NCBI GenBank assembly: GCA_046757925.1 | Contig: JBHHZE010000001.1 | Span: 62,001-126,000, forward strand | Length of the DNA stretch: 64,000 bases | Origin: JAZDCZ01 sp046757925 | GTDB lineage: Bacteria; Gemmatimonadota; Gemmatimonadetes; Gemmatimonadales; GWC2-71-9 | Direction of reading: 5' to 3' | Part shown: in pieces, positions 40,666-49,436 of the stretch | Layout of the letters: every line of letters starts with the position of its first letter | Numbering within the stretch: the first letter of the stretch is position 1 | Program-made: the position numbers and the translations under genes | The notes under the pieces: model-generated | Databases searched by the model: none | Told to the model about the DNA's origin: nothing | What the model saw: only the letters and a program-made list of their open reading frames with translations

Positions 40666-41637
40666 GTGACGAATGAAACGAACAATGAATTGTCGTACGA
40701 GGTCATTGTCATCGGCGGAGGGCCAGCCGGACTCTGTGCGGCAATGTATGCTGCGCGCGGCGCAAATAAATGCGTGTTGATCGAACGTGGTCTGCCAGGC
40801 GGCGAGCTGCTGAACACGGAACTGATCGAAGACTACATCGGCTTCGAGAGCATCCTGGGACGTGAACTCGCCGAGAGAATGACGAATCATGCGCTCAAGT
40901 TCGGCGCCGAGATCGTTACCGACACCGTCGAGTGGATCGCAAAGACGGCGGATGGAGAGTTCGACGTCAAGACCGCTCTGGGCAAGACCTATCACGCCCC
41001 CGCGGTCATTCTCACGGCGGGTGGCACTCCGGTCAAGCTGGATGTGCCGGGTGAGAAAGAAAACGCTGGCAAGGGCGTATCGTATTGCGCGGTGTGCGAC
41101 GGTGCGTTTTTCAAAGACGAGACCATCGCGGTGGTCGGCGGCGGCGACGCCGCTACGGAAGAGGCCGATTACCTGACGCGGTACGCCAAGAAGGTCTACA
41201 TCATTCACCGCAGGGATAAATTCCGGGCGACACAGATCTTGCAGGACCGGGTGTTCGCCAATCCGAAAATCGAAGTCGTGTGGAACAAGGTGGTCGAGGA
41301 GATTCTGGGTGATGAGCGTGGCATGACCGGCCTATCGTTGAAGGACACGGTCACCGGCGAGGCGTCGACTCTCGATGTGACAGGCGCGTTCATCTTCATC
41401 GGATTCCGGCCGAACAGTGACCTGGTGAAGGGGCATTTTGACCATGATGAGAGCGGCTACATCATAACCGACAGCAATATGGCGACGTCGATCGAAGGGC
41501 TGTACGCGGCGGGTGACCTGCGCCAGCAGTTGGTGCGGCAGATTACGACGGCGGTAGGGGATGCGACGACAGCCGCGATCGCAGTCGAAAAGTACCTGGC
41601 CGATCGGAGGGATAGGGCTGTCGTTGCCGCCAATTGA
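40666..41637 (+). CDS. trxB: Thioredoxin-disulfide reductase
   Basis: A 323-residue flavoprotein, GTG start with GAGGATAG upstream. FAD motif GGGPAGLCAAMYAARG, redox-active pair C141-C144 (CAVCDG), NADPH motif GGGDAATEEADYL and the C-terminal FAD motif AAGDLRQQLVRQ are all present. It transfers electrons from NADPH to thioredoxin in the cytoplasm. Its 3' end overlaps the MBL-fold hydrolase gene by 14 bases. Confidence 0.96.
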   Translation: MTNETNNELSYEVIVIGGGPAGLCAAMYAARGANKCVLIERGLPGGELLNTELIEDYIGFESILGRELAERMTNHALKFGAEIVTDTVEWIAKTADGEFDVKTALGKTYHAPAVILTAGGTPVKLDVPGEKENAGKGVSYCAVCDGAFFKDETIAVVGGGDAATEEADYLTRYAKKVYIIHRRDKFRATQILQDRVFANPKIEVVWNKVVEEILGDERGMTGLSLKDTVTGEASTLDVTGAFIFIGFRPNSDLVKGHFDHDESGYIITDSNMATSIEGLYAAGDLRQQLVRQITTAVGDATTAAIAVEKYLADRRDRAVVAAN

Positions 41638-42271
41638 GGTCCACTGTCTTACGAACGGTGCTTTCCAGGAGAACTGTTACCTCGTGGTGGATCGTGAGAC
41701 CGGCCAAGCGGTGCTGGTCGATCCCGGTGAAGAGGCAGACCTCTTCCTGAGACGCATCGAGCACGAACGTGTTCACCTGAAGGCGGTGTGGCTGACGCAC
41801 GCCCACCTGGATCATGTCCTTGGGGTCAAGAAGGTCGTCGAGCAAACCAACGTGCCGGTCTACCTTCACCCGGCCGATCGGTCTCTGTACGATGGGGTGC
41901 GGGATCAAGCCTCGTGGCTGGGTGTCGCGGCCGATTCCCAGCCGGCACCCGATTACGAACTGTCTCATGGTGGACACGTTAGCGTGGGTGACTCTACGTT
42001 CGAAGTGAGGCATGTTCCCGGGCACAGTCCGGGTGGCGTCGCGTTCGTGGGGTACGGAATCGCCATTGTGGGCGATGCGGTTTTCGACGGCTCGATCGGA
42101 CGGACAGACCTGCCGGGAGGAGATGCCGCGATCCTGCTCGAGAGCATCCGCAAGCAACTCCTCGTGCTTCCGGACGAGACCGTGGTATACCCCGGTCACG
42201 GTCCGAGTACCACTATCGGCAAAGAGCGGGAAACGAACCCGTTTCTCACCGGAGTCTACCGCGTTGTCTGA
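41624..42271 (+). CDS. MBL-fold metallo-hydrolase (glyoxalase II-like)
   Basis: A 215-residue protein from TTG 41624, inside the end of trxB and 13 bases behind GGAGG. Metal motif THAHLDH, then HVPGHSPGG, GDAVFDGSIGRTDL and YPGHGP give the full set of ligands of the glyoxalase II-like branch. It probably hydrolyses a thioester or ester, with metal bound in the cytoplasm. Substrate is unknown. Confidence 0.9.
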   Translation: MPPIEVHCLTNGAFQENCYLVVDRETGQAVLVDPGEEADLFLRRIEHERVHLKAVWLTHAHLDHVLGVKKVVEQTNVPVYLHPADRSLYDGVRDQASWLGVAADSQPAPDYELSHGGHVSVGDSTFEVRHVPGHSPGGVAFVGYGIAIVGDAVFDGSIGRTDLPGGDAAILLESIRKQLLVLPDETVVYPGHGPSTTIGKERETNPFLTGVYRVV

Positions 42272-42407
42272 GCAAGAGCGGCCTCGAGAGCCTCCGGAGT
42301 GTCGCTGCATGCGCTGTGGCTGGGAGATCGAGTCGAAGCCGTGGGGCTGCAAGAATCCATGCCCCAACTGTGGTTTCGTATACCCCCTGGGGGATTGTTC
42401 GGATTGA
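42264..42407 (+). CDS. 47-residue zinc-ribbon protein
   Basis: A tiny protein from TTG 42264, overlapping the MBL gene stop by eight bases. It contains CRCMRCGWEIES, KPWGC and KNPCPNCGFVYP, two CxxC knuckles plus extra cysteines, and ends PLGDCSD. The pattern is that of a rubredoxin-like or zinc-ribbon fold. It may bind one zinc ion and act as an adaptor. It shares an operon with thioredoxin reductase, which hints at redox regulation, but the role is unknown. Confidence 0.7.
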   Translation: MSEQERPREPPECRCMRCGWEIESKPWGCKNPCPNCGFVYPLGDCSD

Positions 42408-42472
42408 AATAGAGGCGACCTAGTAGGGATCGGGCATCGCTTGGCACGCGATACTCGGGCCCCACCTAGGAG

Positions 42473-42556
42473 TGCCGAAGGGGGGACTCGAACCCCCACG
42501 GGCATGCGCCCACTGCGCCCTGAACGCAGCGCGTCTACCAATTCCACCACTTCGGC
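42473..42556 (-). tRNA. tRNA-Leu (anticodon CAG)
   Basis: Minus-strand cloverleaf of 84 bases. Acceptor stem GCCGAAG/CTTCGGC, anticodon stem CTGCG/CGCAG with loop TTCAGGG, long variable arm TGGGCGCATGCCCG typical of class II, T-arm GGTTCGAGTCC. No encoded CCA. Confidence 0.96.
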
Positions 42557-42578
42557 TGGAACTTCCGAACAGGTGCCG

Positions 42579-42608
42579 AATATAGACAGCGTGTAGAAGT
42601 AGCGTCAA
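42579..42608 (-). promoter_or_regulatory. Promoter of tRNA-Leu
   Basis: On the minus strand TTGACG (42608-42603), 18-base spacer, TATATT (42584-42579), about 23 bases before the tRNA 5' end. Confidence 0.7.
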
Positions 42609-42656
42609 GGGCTTGCTTGACCACCCGGAAATGGTTTTCTATCTTGCACTTAGCTC

Positions 42657-43136
42657 GTGTCGCAGCAAACCAGACCGAAGAACTCGAATGGCCGCGTGGT
42701 GGCCACCAACCGGAAAGCCCGGCACGACTATCATATCGAGGAAACGTGGGAGGCCGGGCTGGTCCTCACGGGATCCGAGATCAAGTCCGTCCGGGCCGGG
42801 AAGGTGAGTCTCAAGGGAGCCTACGGCACGATACGCCGGGGCCAAGTCTGGTTGGAAGGTGTCAACATAGCTGCATACGAATCAGGTGGTTATGCCAATC
42901 ACGATCCGGTGCGCTCCCGCAAGGTATTGATGCATCGGTCGCAGATCCGACGACTCATAGGCTCGCTGGAGCGTCGGGGCCTCACGCTCGTCCCCTTGGA
43001 CATGCATATCTCCCACGGTTGGGCCAAGGTGACTTTGGGCCTCGGTCGGGGCAAGAAACTGCACGATAAGCGCGAGGACATAAAGCGACGGGATGCCGAG
43101 CGCGAAGCTGCCCGCCAGATGGGTAGGCGCAGATGA
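42657..43136 (+). CDS. smpB: SsrA-binding protein SmpB
   Basis: A 159-residue RNA-binding protein, GTG start. Signature segments are NRKARHDYHIEETWEAGL, LTGSEIKSVRAGK, KGAYGTIRRGQVWL and the basic C-terminal tail GLGRGKKLHDKREDIKRRD. It binds tmRNA and rescues stalled ribosomes. Its stop overlaps the amidase start (ATGA). No ssrA gene is seen in the window. Confidence 0.97.
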   Translation: MSQQTRPKNSNGRVVATNRKARHDYHIEETWEAGLVLTGSEIKSVRAGKVSLKGAYGTIRRGQVWLEGVNIAAYESGGYANHDPVRSRKVLMHRSQIRRLIGSLERRGLTLVPLDMHISHGWAKVTLGLGRGKKLHDKREDIKRRDAEREAARQMGRRR

Positions 43137-44353
43137 AACCATTGGTCGCCGCTTTGGTGTTGCTCGTCGGGGTCGGGACCGGAAGTGACTCGCCAACGGC
43201 ACCCGGTTCGATAGTAGTCGCCACCGCGCGCGGACAGGCGACTGTTGTGGTGTCGCTCCACCGGGGACATCCGGCGCTGGCGGCACCCGCACTTGCGGCT
43301 CTCCTGCCGATCACCGCCAGGGTAGAGGGAGATTGGGCGGTGGTCGAGTTTGCCCGGCAGCCGTTTCGCTTCCCGCTCGACGTTCCTGCCGTACTGTTCC
43401 GGGGGCGCGTGGCTCCATTGGTGGGCGGAGCCTACGTGCGGCGCGACACCGTGTTCGTGCCACTCCAGTGGCTCACCGGATTCATTCCCCGTATCTTCTC
43501 CGAGGCATATCGCTACGACAGCTATGCCGCCCGTTTCGAAGAGGCGAGACTCAGCGCTGCGATGGAGGTCGCTCCGCCTCCCACCTACCGCAGGGCGAAA
43601 GCCGGCAGTGTGGCGGCTAGGCACGGTTTCAGGCTGCAGCACATGGTGGTGGTCGATCCGGGGCACGGAGGGCGGGATCACGGGAACCCCGGGCGGTTCT
43701 TGCCGCGGGGCGTCCAGGAGAAACATGTAACCCTGGCCATCTCGCGCCGTCTGCGTGACGAGTTGCAAAAGCTCGGCGTAGCCGTAACCATGACCAGGAA
43801 CAGCGATAGACGGGTGAATCTGTTCGATCGGGCTCCCACGTGTAATCACGAGTGTGATCTGTTTGTCAGTATCCACGTGAACAGCCTCAAGCGAGGGCCG
43901 GGATACGATCGTGTCAGCGGAGTCGAGACTTACTTTCTGAGCGAGGCGCGCACCGCAGAGGCTGCCCGGGTGGCGGGGATGGAAAACGATGCGCTGCGCT
44001 ACGAAACCGGCGACTCGCTGGACGAAAGCAATCCTCTGACTTTCATACTCAAGGACCTTCATACCAACGAATACCTGCGCGAATCGGCGCTGCTGGCGCG
44101 TTTCGTACAGCAGGAGGCCGCTAAAGTCCATCCCGGTAAGAACCGCGGAGTCTCTCAGGCGCGGTTGGTCGTTTTGGGAGCTGCGCTCAGGCCGGCGATC
44201 TTGGTGGAAACCGGGTTTGCCACGAACCGGAGCGACGCCCGCTATTTGGCATCATCCGCTGGGCAGCGGAAGCTGGCAAGGGCGATGGCCGCGGGCATAA
44301 GGAACTACCTGCGGCAATACGAGGACAAGCTGCTGGCAGCGGCGGGGCAGTGA
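43133..44353 (+). CDS. N-acetylmuramoyl-L-alanine amidase (Amidase_3)
   Basis: A 406-residue protein with an N-terminal signal (LVAALVLLVGVGTG), an N-terminal domain of about 120 residues containing a copper-amine-oxidase-like stalk region (FRGRVAPLVGGAYVRRDTVF), and the zinc amidase core from VVVDPGHGGRD (first His), with Glu in VQEKHV, His in SIHVNSL and Glu in VETGFATN. It cleaves the MurNAc-L-Ala bond in the periplasm. It overlaps the pyrD start. Confidence 0.9.
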   Translation: MKPLVAALVLLVGVGTGSDSPTAPGSIVVATARGQATVVVSLHRGHPALAAPALAALLPITARVEGDWAVVEFARQPFRFPLDVPAVLFRGRVAPLVGGAYVRRDTVFVPLQWLTGFIPRIFSEAYRYDSYAARFEEARLSAAMEVAPPPTYRRAKAGSVAARHGFRLQHMVVVDPGHGGRDHGNPGRFLPRGVQEKHVTLAISRRLRDELQKLGVAVTMTRNSDRRVNLFDRAPTCNHECDLFVSIHVNSLKRGPGYDRVSGVETYFLSEARTAEAARVAGMENDALRYETGDSLDESNPLTFILKDLHTNEYLRESALLARFVQQEAAKVHPGKNRGVSQARLVVLGAALRPAILVETGFATNRSDARYLASSAGQRKLARAMAAGIRNYLRQYEDKLLAAAGQ

Positions 44354-45222
44354 CCCCGATCGAAGTCTTCGGCACCACTTTCCAGAATCCGATCCTGCTC
44401 GCGGCCGGTACGGCGGCGTTCGGTCGCGAAGTCGCGGGAGTACTGGATCTGGAACAACTGGGCGGTTTCGTGACAAAGGCGGTCAGCTTGGAGCCCCGTG
44501 CCGGGCATGAGCCGCCCAGGGTGGCGGAGTTTGCGGGTGGGATGCTGAATGCGGTCGGCCTGGCCAACCCCGGAGTCGAGCACGTTGCCGCGGTTGAGCT
44601 ACCGTGGCTCGCGGAGAACCTGGTGCGCGCGCGCGTGCTAGTGAACGTGGTTGGCGATTCGGCCGCCGACTTTGCCGGGGTGGTCCGCAGGCTCGAAGGC
44701 CAGCGCGTGGTGTCTGTCTTTGAGTTGAATGTTTCGTGTCCCAATACCGAGCGGGGCAACGAGGAGTTCGCGTCCGACGACGCGGTGTTGGCCGATCTGG
44801 TCGCGCGCTGCCGGGCCGTGACGTCCACGCCCTTGGTCGTGAAACTGGCTCCCACGCTTGCCGACCTGTCCAGAACCGCCGAGGTGCTAGCCGGCGCCGG
44901 CGCCGACGGATTCACGCTGGTTAACACGTTTCCCGGCGCGTTGTATCGAGTGCCACGGGGTCGAACCGATGGCCCACTCCGGTTGGGGTTCGGGAGGGGA
45001 GGGGTGAGCGGTCCGGCACTATTGCCGGTCGGTGTCCTGGCCGTTCGAACGGTGAAGGCAGCCGTTGGGCTGCCGGTGATCGGATTGGGTGGCGTGCGCA
45101 CTTTGGACGATGTAGATCAATACTTGGCTGCAGGAGCGGCACTCGTGGGGGTGGGGACGGCGGCTCTGTGCGACCCCCGGCTGCCGGAACGGTTGGCGCG
45201 GTCTTGGAGAGTGCGTGGCTGA
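44350..45222 (+). CDS. pyrD: Dihydroorotate dehydrogenase (class 1)
   Basis: A 290-residue FMN barrel, GTG start overlapping the amidase stop. The catalytic Cys is in NVSCPNTE, with FMN-binding LVNTFPGAL and VIGLGGVRTLDD. The length and Cys base fit class 1, and the 1B type would need a PyrK partner, which is not present here. It oxidises dihydroorotate in pyrimidine synthesis. Confidence 0.93.
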   Translation: MTPIEVFGTTFQNPILLAAGTAAFGREVAGVLDLEQLGGFVTKAVSLEPRAGHEPPRVAEFAGGMLNAVGLANPGVEHVAAVELPWLAENLVRARVLVNVVGDSAADFAGVVRRLEGQRVVSVFELNVSCPNTERGNEEFASDDAVLADLVARCRAVTSTPLVVKLAPTLADLSRTAEVLAGAGADGFTLVNTFPGALYRVPRGRTDGPLRLGFGRGGVSGPALLPVGVLAVRTVKAAVGLPVIGLGGVRTLDDVDQYLAAGAALVGVGTAALCDPRLPERLARSWRVRG

Positions 45223-45895
45223 ACTCATAGTGGCTTTGGACGTAGGTTCGGGCGACGAGGCGTTGCGCATTGTCGACTCTCTGCCCAATCTGGAGTGGGC
45301 TAAGGTGGGTCCCATGCTCTTTCTTGCCGCGGGCCCGGCGATCATCCGGGAGCTGAAACAGCGTGGCATCAAGGTGTTCCTGGACCTGAAGTGGCACGAC
45401 ATTCCCAACTCGGTGGCCGGGGCGGTTGAAGTGGCCGCCGGTCTGGGCGTCGACCTCGCCACGGTGCACGCCCTGGGCGGTGAACGGATGCTCGCGGCGG
45501 CGCGGGCGGCGAGTGGCGAGATGCGTCTAGCGGCTGTATCGGTGTTGACCTCGTACACGGCGGAAGGATATTGGGAGACCCTGGGCAAGGTCGGAGACGG
45601 CGGGCTGGCCGCGGAAGTGGAGCGACTGGCCGATTTGGCGCTAAGTTGTGGCATGGGCGGGCTCGTTTCGAGTCCGAGCGAGATCGCCCGAATCCGGGCC
45701 AGGGTGGGGAGAGATTTCTGGATAGTAGTCCCGGGAATCCGCCCCGAGGGAACGGCGCCCAATGACCAGAGTCGGGTTTCCGAGCCCGGTGCGGCGGTAG
45801 CAGCGGGAGCCACGCATCTCGTGGTGGGTCGGCCGATCACGCGGGCCAAAAACCCGAGTGAGGTGTATCATACTATCAGGAACAGAATTGGGTGA
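45215..45895 (+). CDS. pyrF: Orotidine-5'-phosphate decarboxylase
   Basis: A 226-residue barrel, GTG start overlapping pyrD by eight bases. The catalytic tetrad region is DLKWHDIP (D57, K59, D62), and the phosphate loop is PGIRPEG near residue 174, then VVGRPITRA. It makes UMP from OMP. Together with pyrD it forms a small pyrimidine operon within a longer transcript. Confidence 0.96.
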   Translation: MAELIVALDVGSGDEALRIVDSLPNLEWAKVGPMLFLAAGPAIIRELKQRGIKVFLDLKWHDIPNSVAGAVEVAAGLGVDLATVHALGGERMLAAARAASGEMRLAAVSVLTSYTAEGYWETLGKVGDGGLAAEVERLADLALSCGMGGLVSSPSEIARIRARVGRDFWIVVPGIRPEGTAPNDQSRVSEPGAAVAAGATHLVVGRPITRAKNPSEVYHTIRNRIG

Positions 45896-46359
45896 TGCCC
45901 TTGTTTACGAGAGATATGAAGATTGTGAATGGGAATAGGTTCCTAGGCGCCGTCTTGTTGAGTGCCGTCATTGCAGTGCAGCCTGCGGTTCTTGGCGCTC
46001 AGAAGTCCAGCCTCACCAGGGCCGTTGAAAGGGCCCAGGGCGCTTGGCTCGAGCATGCAGTCGCCATACTAGTGGCCAGCAGCGATACCGTACGCCTCCA
46101 CATACCGGGTGTGGTGCCGTCAGCCTCGCTCCGTCCGGGTCAGGCGGCGCGGTTGCTGGAGCGCTACCTCAAGCCGGCGCAGGAGCGCACGTTCGTGCTC
46201 AGGGACGTGCGGACGCTGGCCCCCGATCATGCATATGCCGAGGTAGAAAGGGTCTATGTCGTCCGAGGTACCACCGAAGAGCGGGAGGAGACCGTGTTTC
46301 TCGGCTTCCGCCTAGTGCACGGGAAGTGGAGTCTGAGAGAAGTCCGCGTCACCCCCTAA
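45895..46359 (+). CDS. Exported protein, NTF2-like/DUF4783-like
   Basis: About 154 residues; ATG 45895 overlaps the pyrF stop, and ATG 45916 is an alternative. A signal peptide (hydrophobic FLGAVLLSAVIAVQPAVL, ending GAQ) precedes a small alpha/beta domain: ILVASSDTVRLHIPG, RLLERYLKPAQE, then YAEVERVYVVRG and VFLGFRLVHGKWSLRE. The architecture resembles NTF2-like domains (DUF4783). Role unknown; probably periplasmic. Confidence 0.65.
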   Translation: MPLFTRDMKIVNGNRFLGAVLLSAVIAVQPAVLGAQKSSLTRAVERAQGAWLEHAVAILVASSDTVRLHIPGVVPSASLRPGQAARLLERYLKPAQERTFVLRDVRTLAPDHAYAEVERVYVVRGTTEEREETVFLGFRLVHGKWSLREVRVTP

Positions 46360-46367
46360 GCCCCCAC

Positions 46368-46396
46368 TTGCGTGGCACTTACGCGCTCTCTATATT
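46368..46396 (+). promoter_or_regulatory. Promoter of the alpha (ribosomal protein/rpoA) operon
   Basis: TTGCGT (46368-46373), 17-base spacer, TATATT (46391-46396), placing the start near 46403 and the TTG of rpmJ at 46431 about 28 bases later, with CGAGGTG as ribosome-binding site. Confidence 0.7.
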
Positions 46397-46430
46397 TCCA
46401 GGCTCTGAAAATTCTTTCGAGGTGTTCCAG

Positions 46431-46547
46431 TTGAAGGTTCGTTCCAGTGTGAAGCCGATTTGCGAGCACTGCAAAGTGGTGCGTCGTAAAGGTGTGACGC
46501 GGGTAATCTGCAAACGCAATCCCAAGCACAAGCAGAGGCAGGGCTAG
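46431..46547 (+). CDS. rpmJ: Ribosomal protein L36
   Basis: A 38-residue protein with a TTG start: KVRSSVKPICEHCKVV, then RRKGVTRVICKRNPKH and KQRQG. The CxxC, Cys and His give the zinc-binding (C+) form. First gene of the alpha operon. Confidence 0.95.
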   Translation: MKVRSSVKPICEHCKVVRRKGVTRVICKRNPKHKQRQG

Positions 46548-46550
46548 CGC

Positions 46551-46931
46551 ATGGCACGCATTGCAGGCGTCGATCTCCCGCGGGGCAAGCGGGTCGAAAC
46601 CGCACTCACATATATCTACGGCATCGGTCTCTCCACGTCACGCCAGATTCTAGAGTTGAGCGCCGTGGACGGCGATACTCGGGTGAACGATCTCTCCGAT
46701 TCGGAGGTGGCGCGACTCCGCCAGGCAATTGACAGAAACGCCAAGGTAGAGGGGGCGCTTCGCACTGAAATAGCTATGAATGTGAAGCGATTGATGGACA
46801 TTGGTAGCTACAGAGGTACGCGCCATCGCCGAGGGCTGCCGGTACGTGGGCAACGCACCCACACCAACGCTCGCACCAAGAAGGGTCCACGCCGCGCAAT
46901 AGCCGGCAAGAAGAAAGTGACTAAGAAGTAG
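46551..46931 (+). CDS. rpsM: Ribosomal protein S13
   Basis: A 126-residue protein starting ARIAGVDLPRGKRVETALTY, with GTRHRRGLPVRGQRTHTNA in the basic tail. It binds 16S rRNA in the head of the small subunit and bridges to the 50S. Three bases follow rpmJ; it is the standard position in the alpha operon. Confidence 0.98.
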   Translation: MARIAGVDLPRGKRVETALTYIYGIGLSTSRQILELSAVDGDTRVNDLSDSEVARLRQAIDRNAKVEGALRTEIAMNVKRLMDIGSYRGTRHRRGLPVRGQRTHTNARTKKGPRRAIAGKKKVTKK

Positions 46932-46932
46932 C

Positions 46933-47325
46933 ATGGCCAAACCGAAAGGCTCAGGTGGCAAGCGCACAAAGAAGGTAGTCGAGTCGGAAGGAGTGGCGCA
47001 CATAACGGCTACTTTCAACAACACGCTCGTTACCATCACAGATACGAGTGGCAACGCCCTTGTGTGGGGTTCGGCGGGTAAGTCGGGTTTCAAGGGATCC
47101 AAGAAGTCGACTTCCTTTGCGGCCACAGTGGCGGCGGAGAACTGTGCGCGTGAGGCTCTGAACATGGGTGTACGCAAGGTACACGTCAGAGTGCAAGGGC
47201 CTGGAGCGGGTCGCGAATCCGCCATTCAGGCACTCGCCGGTGCCGGCCTCCAAATCGTATCGATTCGCGACGTCACGCCGATTCCGCACAACGGCTGCCG
47301 TCCTCCCAAGAAGAGGCGGGTCTAG
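46933..47325 (+). CDS. rpsK: Ribosomal protein S11
   Basis: A 130-residue platform protein of the small subunit. Typical segments are ATFNNTLVTITDTSGN, KKSTSFAATVAAENC and the C-terminal DVTPIPHNGCRPPKKRRV. One base separates it from rpsM. Confidence 0.98.
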   Translation: MAKPKGSGGKRTKKVVESEGVAHITATFNNTLVTITDTSGNALVWGSAGKSGFKGSKKSTSFAATVAAENCAREALNMGVRKVHVRVQGPGAGRESAIQALAGAGLQIVSIRDVTPIPHNGCRPPKKRRV

Positions 47326-47327
47326 CC

Positions 47328-47963
47328 GTGGGTCGATACACAGGTCCGGTCTGCAAGCTGTGTCGCAGGGAGGGAGCGAAGCTCTTCCTCAAGGGCACCC
47401 GATGTCTCACCGAGAAGTGCTCGGTCGACAGGAGGGCCTACGCCCCCGGCGAACACGGCCAGGCACAGACCAGGCGGCGCAAGGTGTCCGAGTATTCCAA
47501 GCAGTTGCGCGAGAAGCAGAAGGTGAAGCGGATGTACGGAATATCGGAAAAGCAGTTTCGCAACGTGTTCGAGAGTATTCGGAGGGCCCCTGGCGTCACG
47601 GGCGACAACCTCTTGATCGCGCTGGAGACCCGACTGGACAACATAGTGCACCGCATGGGATTCGCCGTGAGCAGGAACGCCGCGAGGCAGCTCGTACGGC
47701 ACGGCCACGTCGAGGTGAACGGACGGGTCGTAGACATTCCCTCCTATCACGTCAAGGTGAACGACGAGGTGCGTGTATCAGAGAAGAGCCGCGATCTAGC
47801 TCTCGTGCGAGCCTCGCTCGAGGCGTTGTCTCGCGCTCTTCCGGTTTCTTGGATTACTGTCGATGGGGAGAAGGCCGTAGGGAAAGTCACTGAAATGCCG
47901 ACGCGCGCGACGATCCCCGTCGACGCGCAGGAGCAACTCATCGTTGAGCTCTACTCGAAATAA
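47328..47963 (+). CDS. rpsD: Ribosomal protein S4
   Basis: A 211-residue protein, GTG start. The N-terminal part has CKLCRREGAKLFLKG and CSVDRRAYAPGEHG, a four-cysteine zinc-binding form; the S4 domain is LETRLDNIVHRMGF to VNDEVRVSEKS. It nucleates 30S assembly and regulates the alpha operon in some bacteria. Confidence 0.97.
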   Translation: MGRYTGPVCKLCRREGAKLFLKGTRCLTEKCSVDRRAYAPGEHGQAQTRRRKVSEYSKQLREKQKVKRMYGISEKQFRNVFESIRRAPGVTGDNLLIALETRLDNIVHRMGFAVSRNAARQLVRHGHVEVNGRVVDIPSYHVKVNDEVRVSEKSRDLALVRASLEALSRALPVSWITVDGEKAVGKVTEMPTRATIPVDAQEQLIVELYSK

Positions 47964-47964
47964 T

Positions 47965-49017
47965 ATGACGATCGATTTAACTGGTTTAGTTCGGCCACAC
48001 GTGGTCGAGATGGTGAGACGGGAAGACGTCCCGTCGGCAGCGGAGTTCCGGCTTCAGCCCCTCGAACGGGGGTTCGGCCACACACTCGGCAACGCGCTCC
48101 GACGCATGTTGCTCTCATCGCTGCAAGGGTCGGCGGTGTGGGCGTTTAGGCTGGAGGGAGTTGTTCACGAGCATCAGACGGTGCCGGGAGTGGCCGAAGA
48201 TATCCATCAGATTATCCAGAATCTGAAGTCTCTGACCCTCGTGGTGGCGCCGGAAACCGATGGCGCTGTGCTCAAGCTCAGTGTCGGCAAGGCCGGCACG
48301 GTTACGGCCAGAGATATCGAACCCAACGGCAGCGTGACGATCATCGATCCCGACCACGTGCTGTTCACTCTCCAGGAAGACCGGGAGATGACCGGAGAGT
48401 TCTACGTGAACAAGGGTCGCGGTTACGTTGAGGCCGCCCAACACTCGACCGACCGGAAACTTCCTGTGGATCTGGTTCGCATCGATGCCCTATACAATCC
48501 CGTGATTCGCGCAAACTTCACCGTTGCCGAGACTCGAGTCGGTCAACGGACGGACTTCGACAGTCTCACCCTATCGGTAGAGACGAATGGAGCGATCACT
48601 CCGGAAGACGGCGTGGCCTACGCGGCCGCGCTGTTGCAGGTGCATCTGCAGCACTTCATCGATTTTGGAGAGGTCCCACCGGCACCCAGCGAAGAGGAAT
48701 CTTCGCCGGACAGCGACAGTGCACAGTTGCGCGATCGGCTGGCGAAGTCGATCGACGATTGCGGACTCTCGGTACGATCCATCAACTCGTTGAAGAACTC
48801 GAACATCAGCACTCTTGGCGACCTCGTGAAGTATTCCGAGGACGATATGCTCAAGGTGAAGAATGTCGGCGATAAGGCGCTCAAGGAAATCGCCGCGATG
48901 CTCGCTCGCGAGGGGCTGAGCTTCGGCATGGACGTGGAAGAGTCGCCGCAGGATATGGTTGCAGCTGCGTCCCCGGCCACCCCAGGCGTCACCGGCGAAT
49001 CGGACGGAGCGGCCTAG
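47965..49017 (+). CDS. rpoA: RNA polymerase alpha subunit
   Basis: A 350-residue protein from ATG 47965. N-terminal dimerisation/assembly domain includes ERGFGHTLGNALRRMLLSS and EDVTNIIQNLK-like EDIHQIIQNLKSL. After a short acidic linker (SEEESSPDSDSA) the CTD begins, with LSVRSINSLKNSNI and NVGDKALKEIAAML for UP-element contact. One base after rpsD. Confidence 0.98.
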   Translation: MTIDLTGLVRPHVVEMVRREDVPSAAEFRLQPLERGFGHTLGNALRRMLLSSLQGSAVWAFRLEGVVHEHQTVPGVAEDIHQIIQNLKSLTLVVAPETDGAVLKLSVGKAGTVTARDIEPNGSVTIIDPDHVLFTLQEDREMTGEFYVNKGRGYVEAAQHSTDRKLPVDLVRIDALYNPVIRANFTVAETRVGQRTDFDSLTLSVETNGAITPEDGVAYAAALLQVHLQHFIDFGEVPPAPSEEESSPDSDSAQLRDRLAKSIDDCGLSVRSINSLKNSNISTLGDLVKYSEDDMLKVKNVGDKALKEIAAMLAREGLSFGMDVEESPQDMVAAASPATPGVTGESDGAA

Positions 49018-49021
49018 AACC

Positions 49022-49378
49022 ATGCGGCACCGGAAGCGCGGCAAGCAACTCAGCAGAACAGCCAGCCATCGGCGGGCCTTGCTGCGTAATCTGGCCACGT
49101 CGCTTTTCAAGCACGAGCGCGTCGTTACCACACAGGCGAAGGCGAAAGAGCTCAGGCCCTATGCTGAAAAGCTCATTACCTGGGCGCGCCGAGGAGATCT
49201 TCATGCCCGCCGGCAGGTGGAGCGGTATGTCAAGGATCGCAAGGCTGCCGGGCGCCTGTTTGGCGACATCGGACCCCGCTTCCAAAGTCGGCCCGGTGGC
49301 TACACTCGCATCATCAAGTTGGGACACCGCTCAGGGGACGGTGCCGAGATGGCGCGAATAGAGTTACTCTCGGAGTGA
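49022..49378 (+). CDS. rplQ: Ribosomal protein L17
   Basis: A 118-residue protein from ATG 49022 with RHRKRGKQLSRTASHRRALL and FKHERVVTTQAKAKELRP. Last gene of the operon, directly followed by a strong terminator. Confidence 0.98.
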   Translation: MRHRKRGKQLSRTASHRRALLRNLATSLFKHERVVTTQAKAKELRPYAEKLITWARRGDLHARRQVERYVKDRKAAGRLFGDIGPRFQSRPGGYTRIIKLGHRSGDGAEMARIELLSE

Positions 49379-49409
49379 TTTGGGGGGGTTCGGTCCAGTC
49401 AGCGAGATT

Positions 49410-49436
49410 GGGGGCCCGGAGGTCCCCATTTTTTTT
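49410..49436 (+). terminator. Rho-independent terminator of the alpha operon
   Basis: GGGGGCC (49410-49416), loop CGGA, GGTCCCC (49421-49427; one G-U), then A and eight Ts (49429-49436). The T-run overlaps the rpmB stop codon on the other strand. Confidence 0.9.

Noticed and set aside
40666..41637. Flavoprotein as E3 (lipoamide dehydrogenase) of the nearby complex
   Set aside because: Length of 323 and the central CAVCDG motif are those of thioredoxin reductase; E3 has its CxxxxC pair near the N-terminus and about 460 residues.
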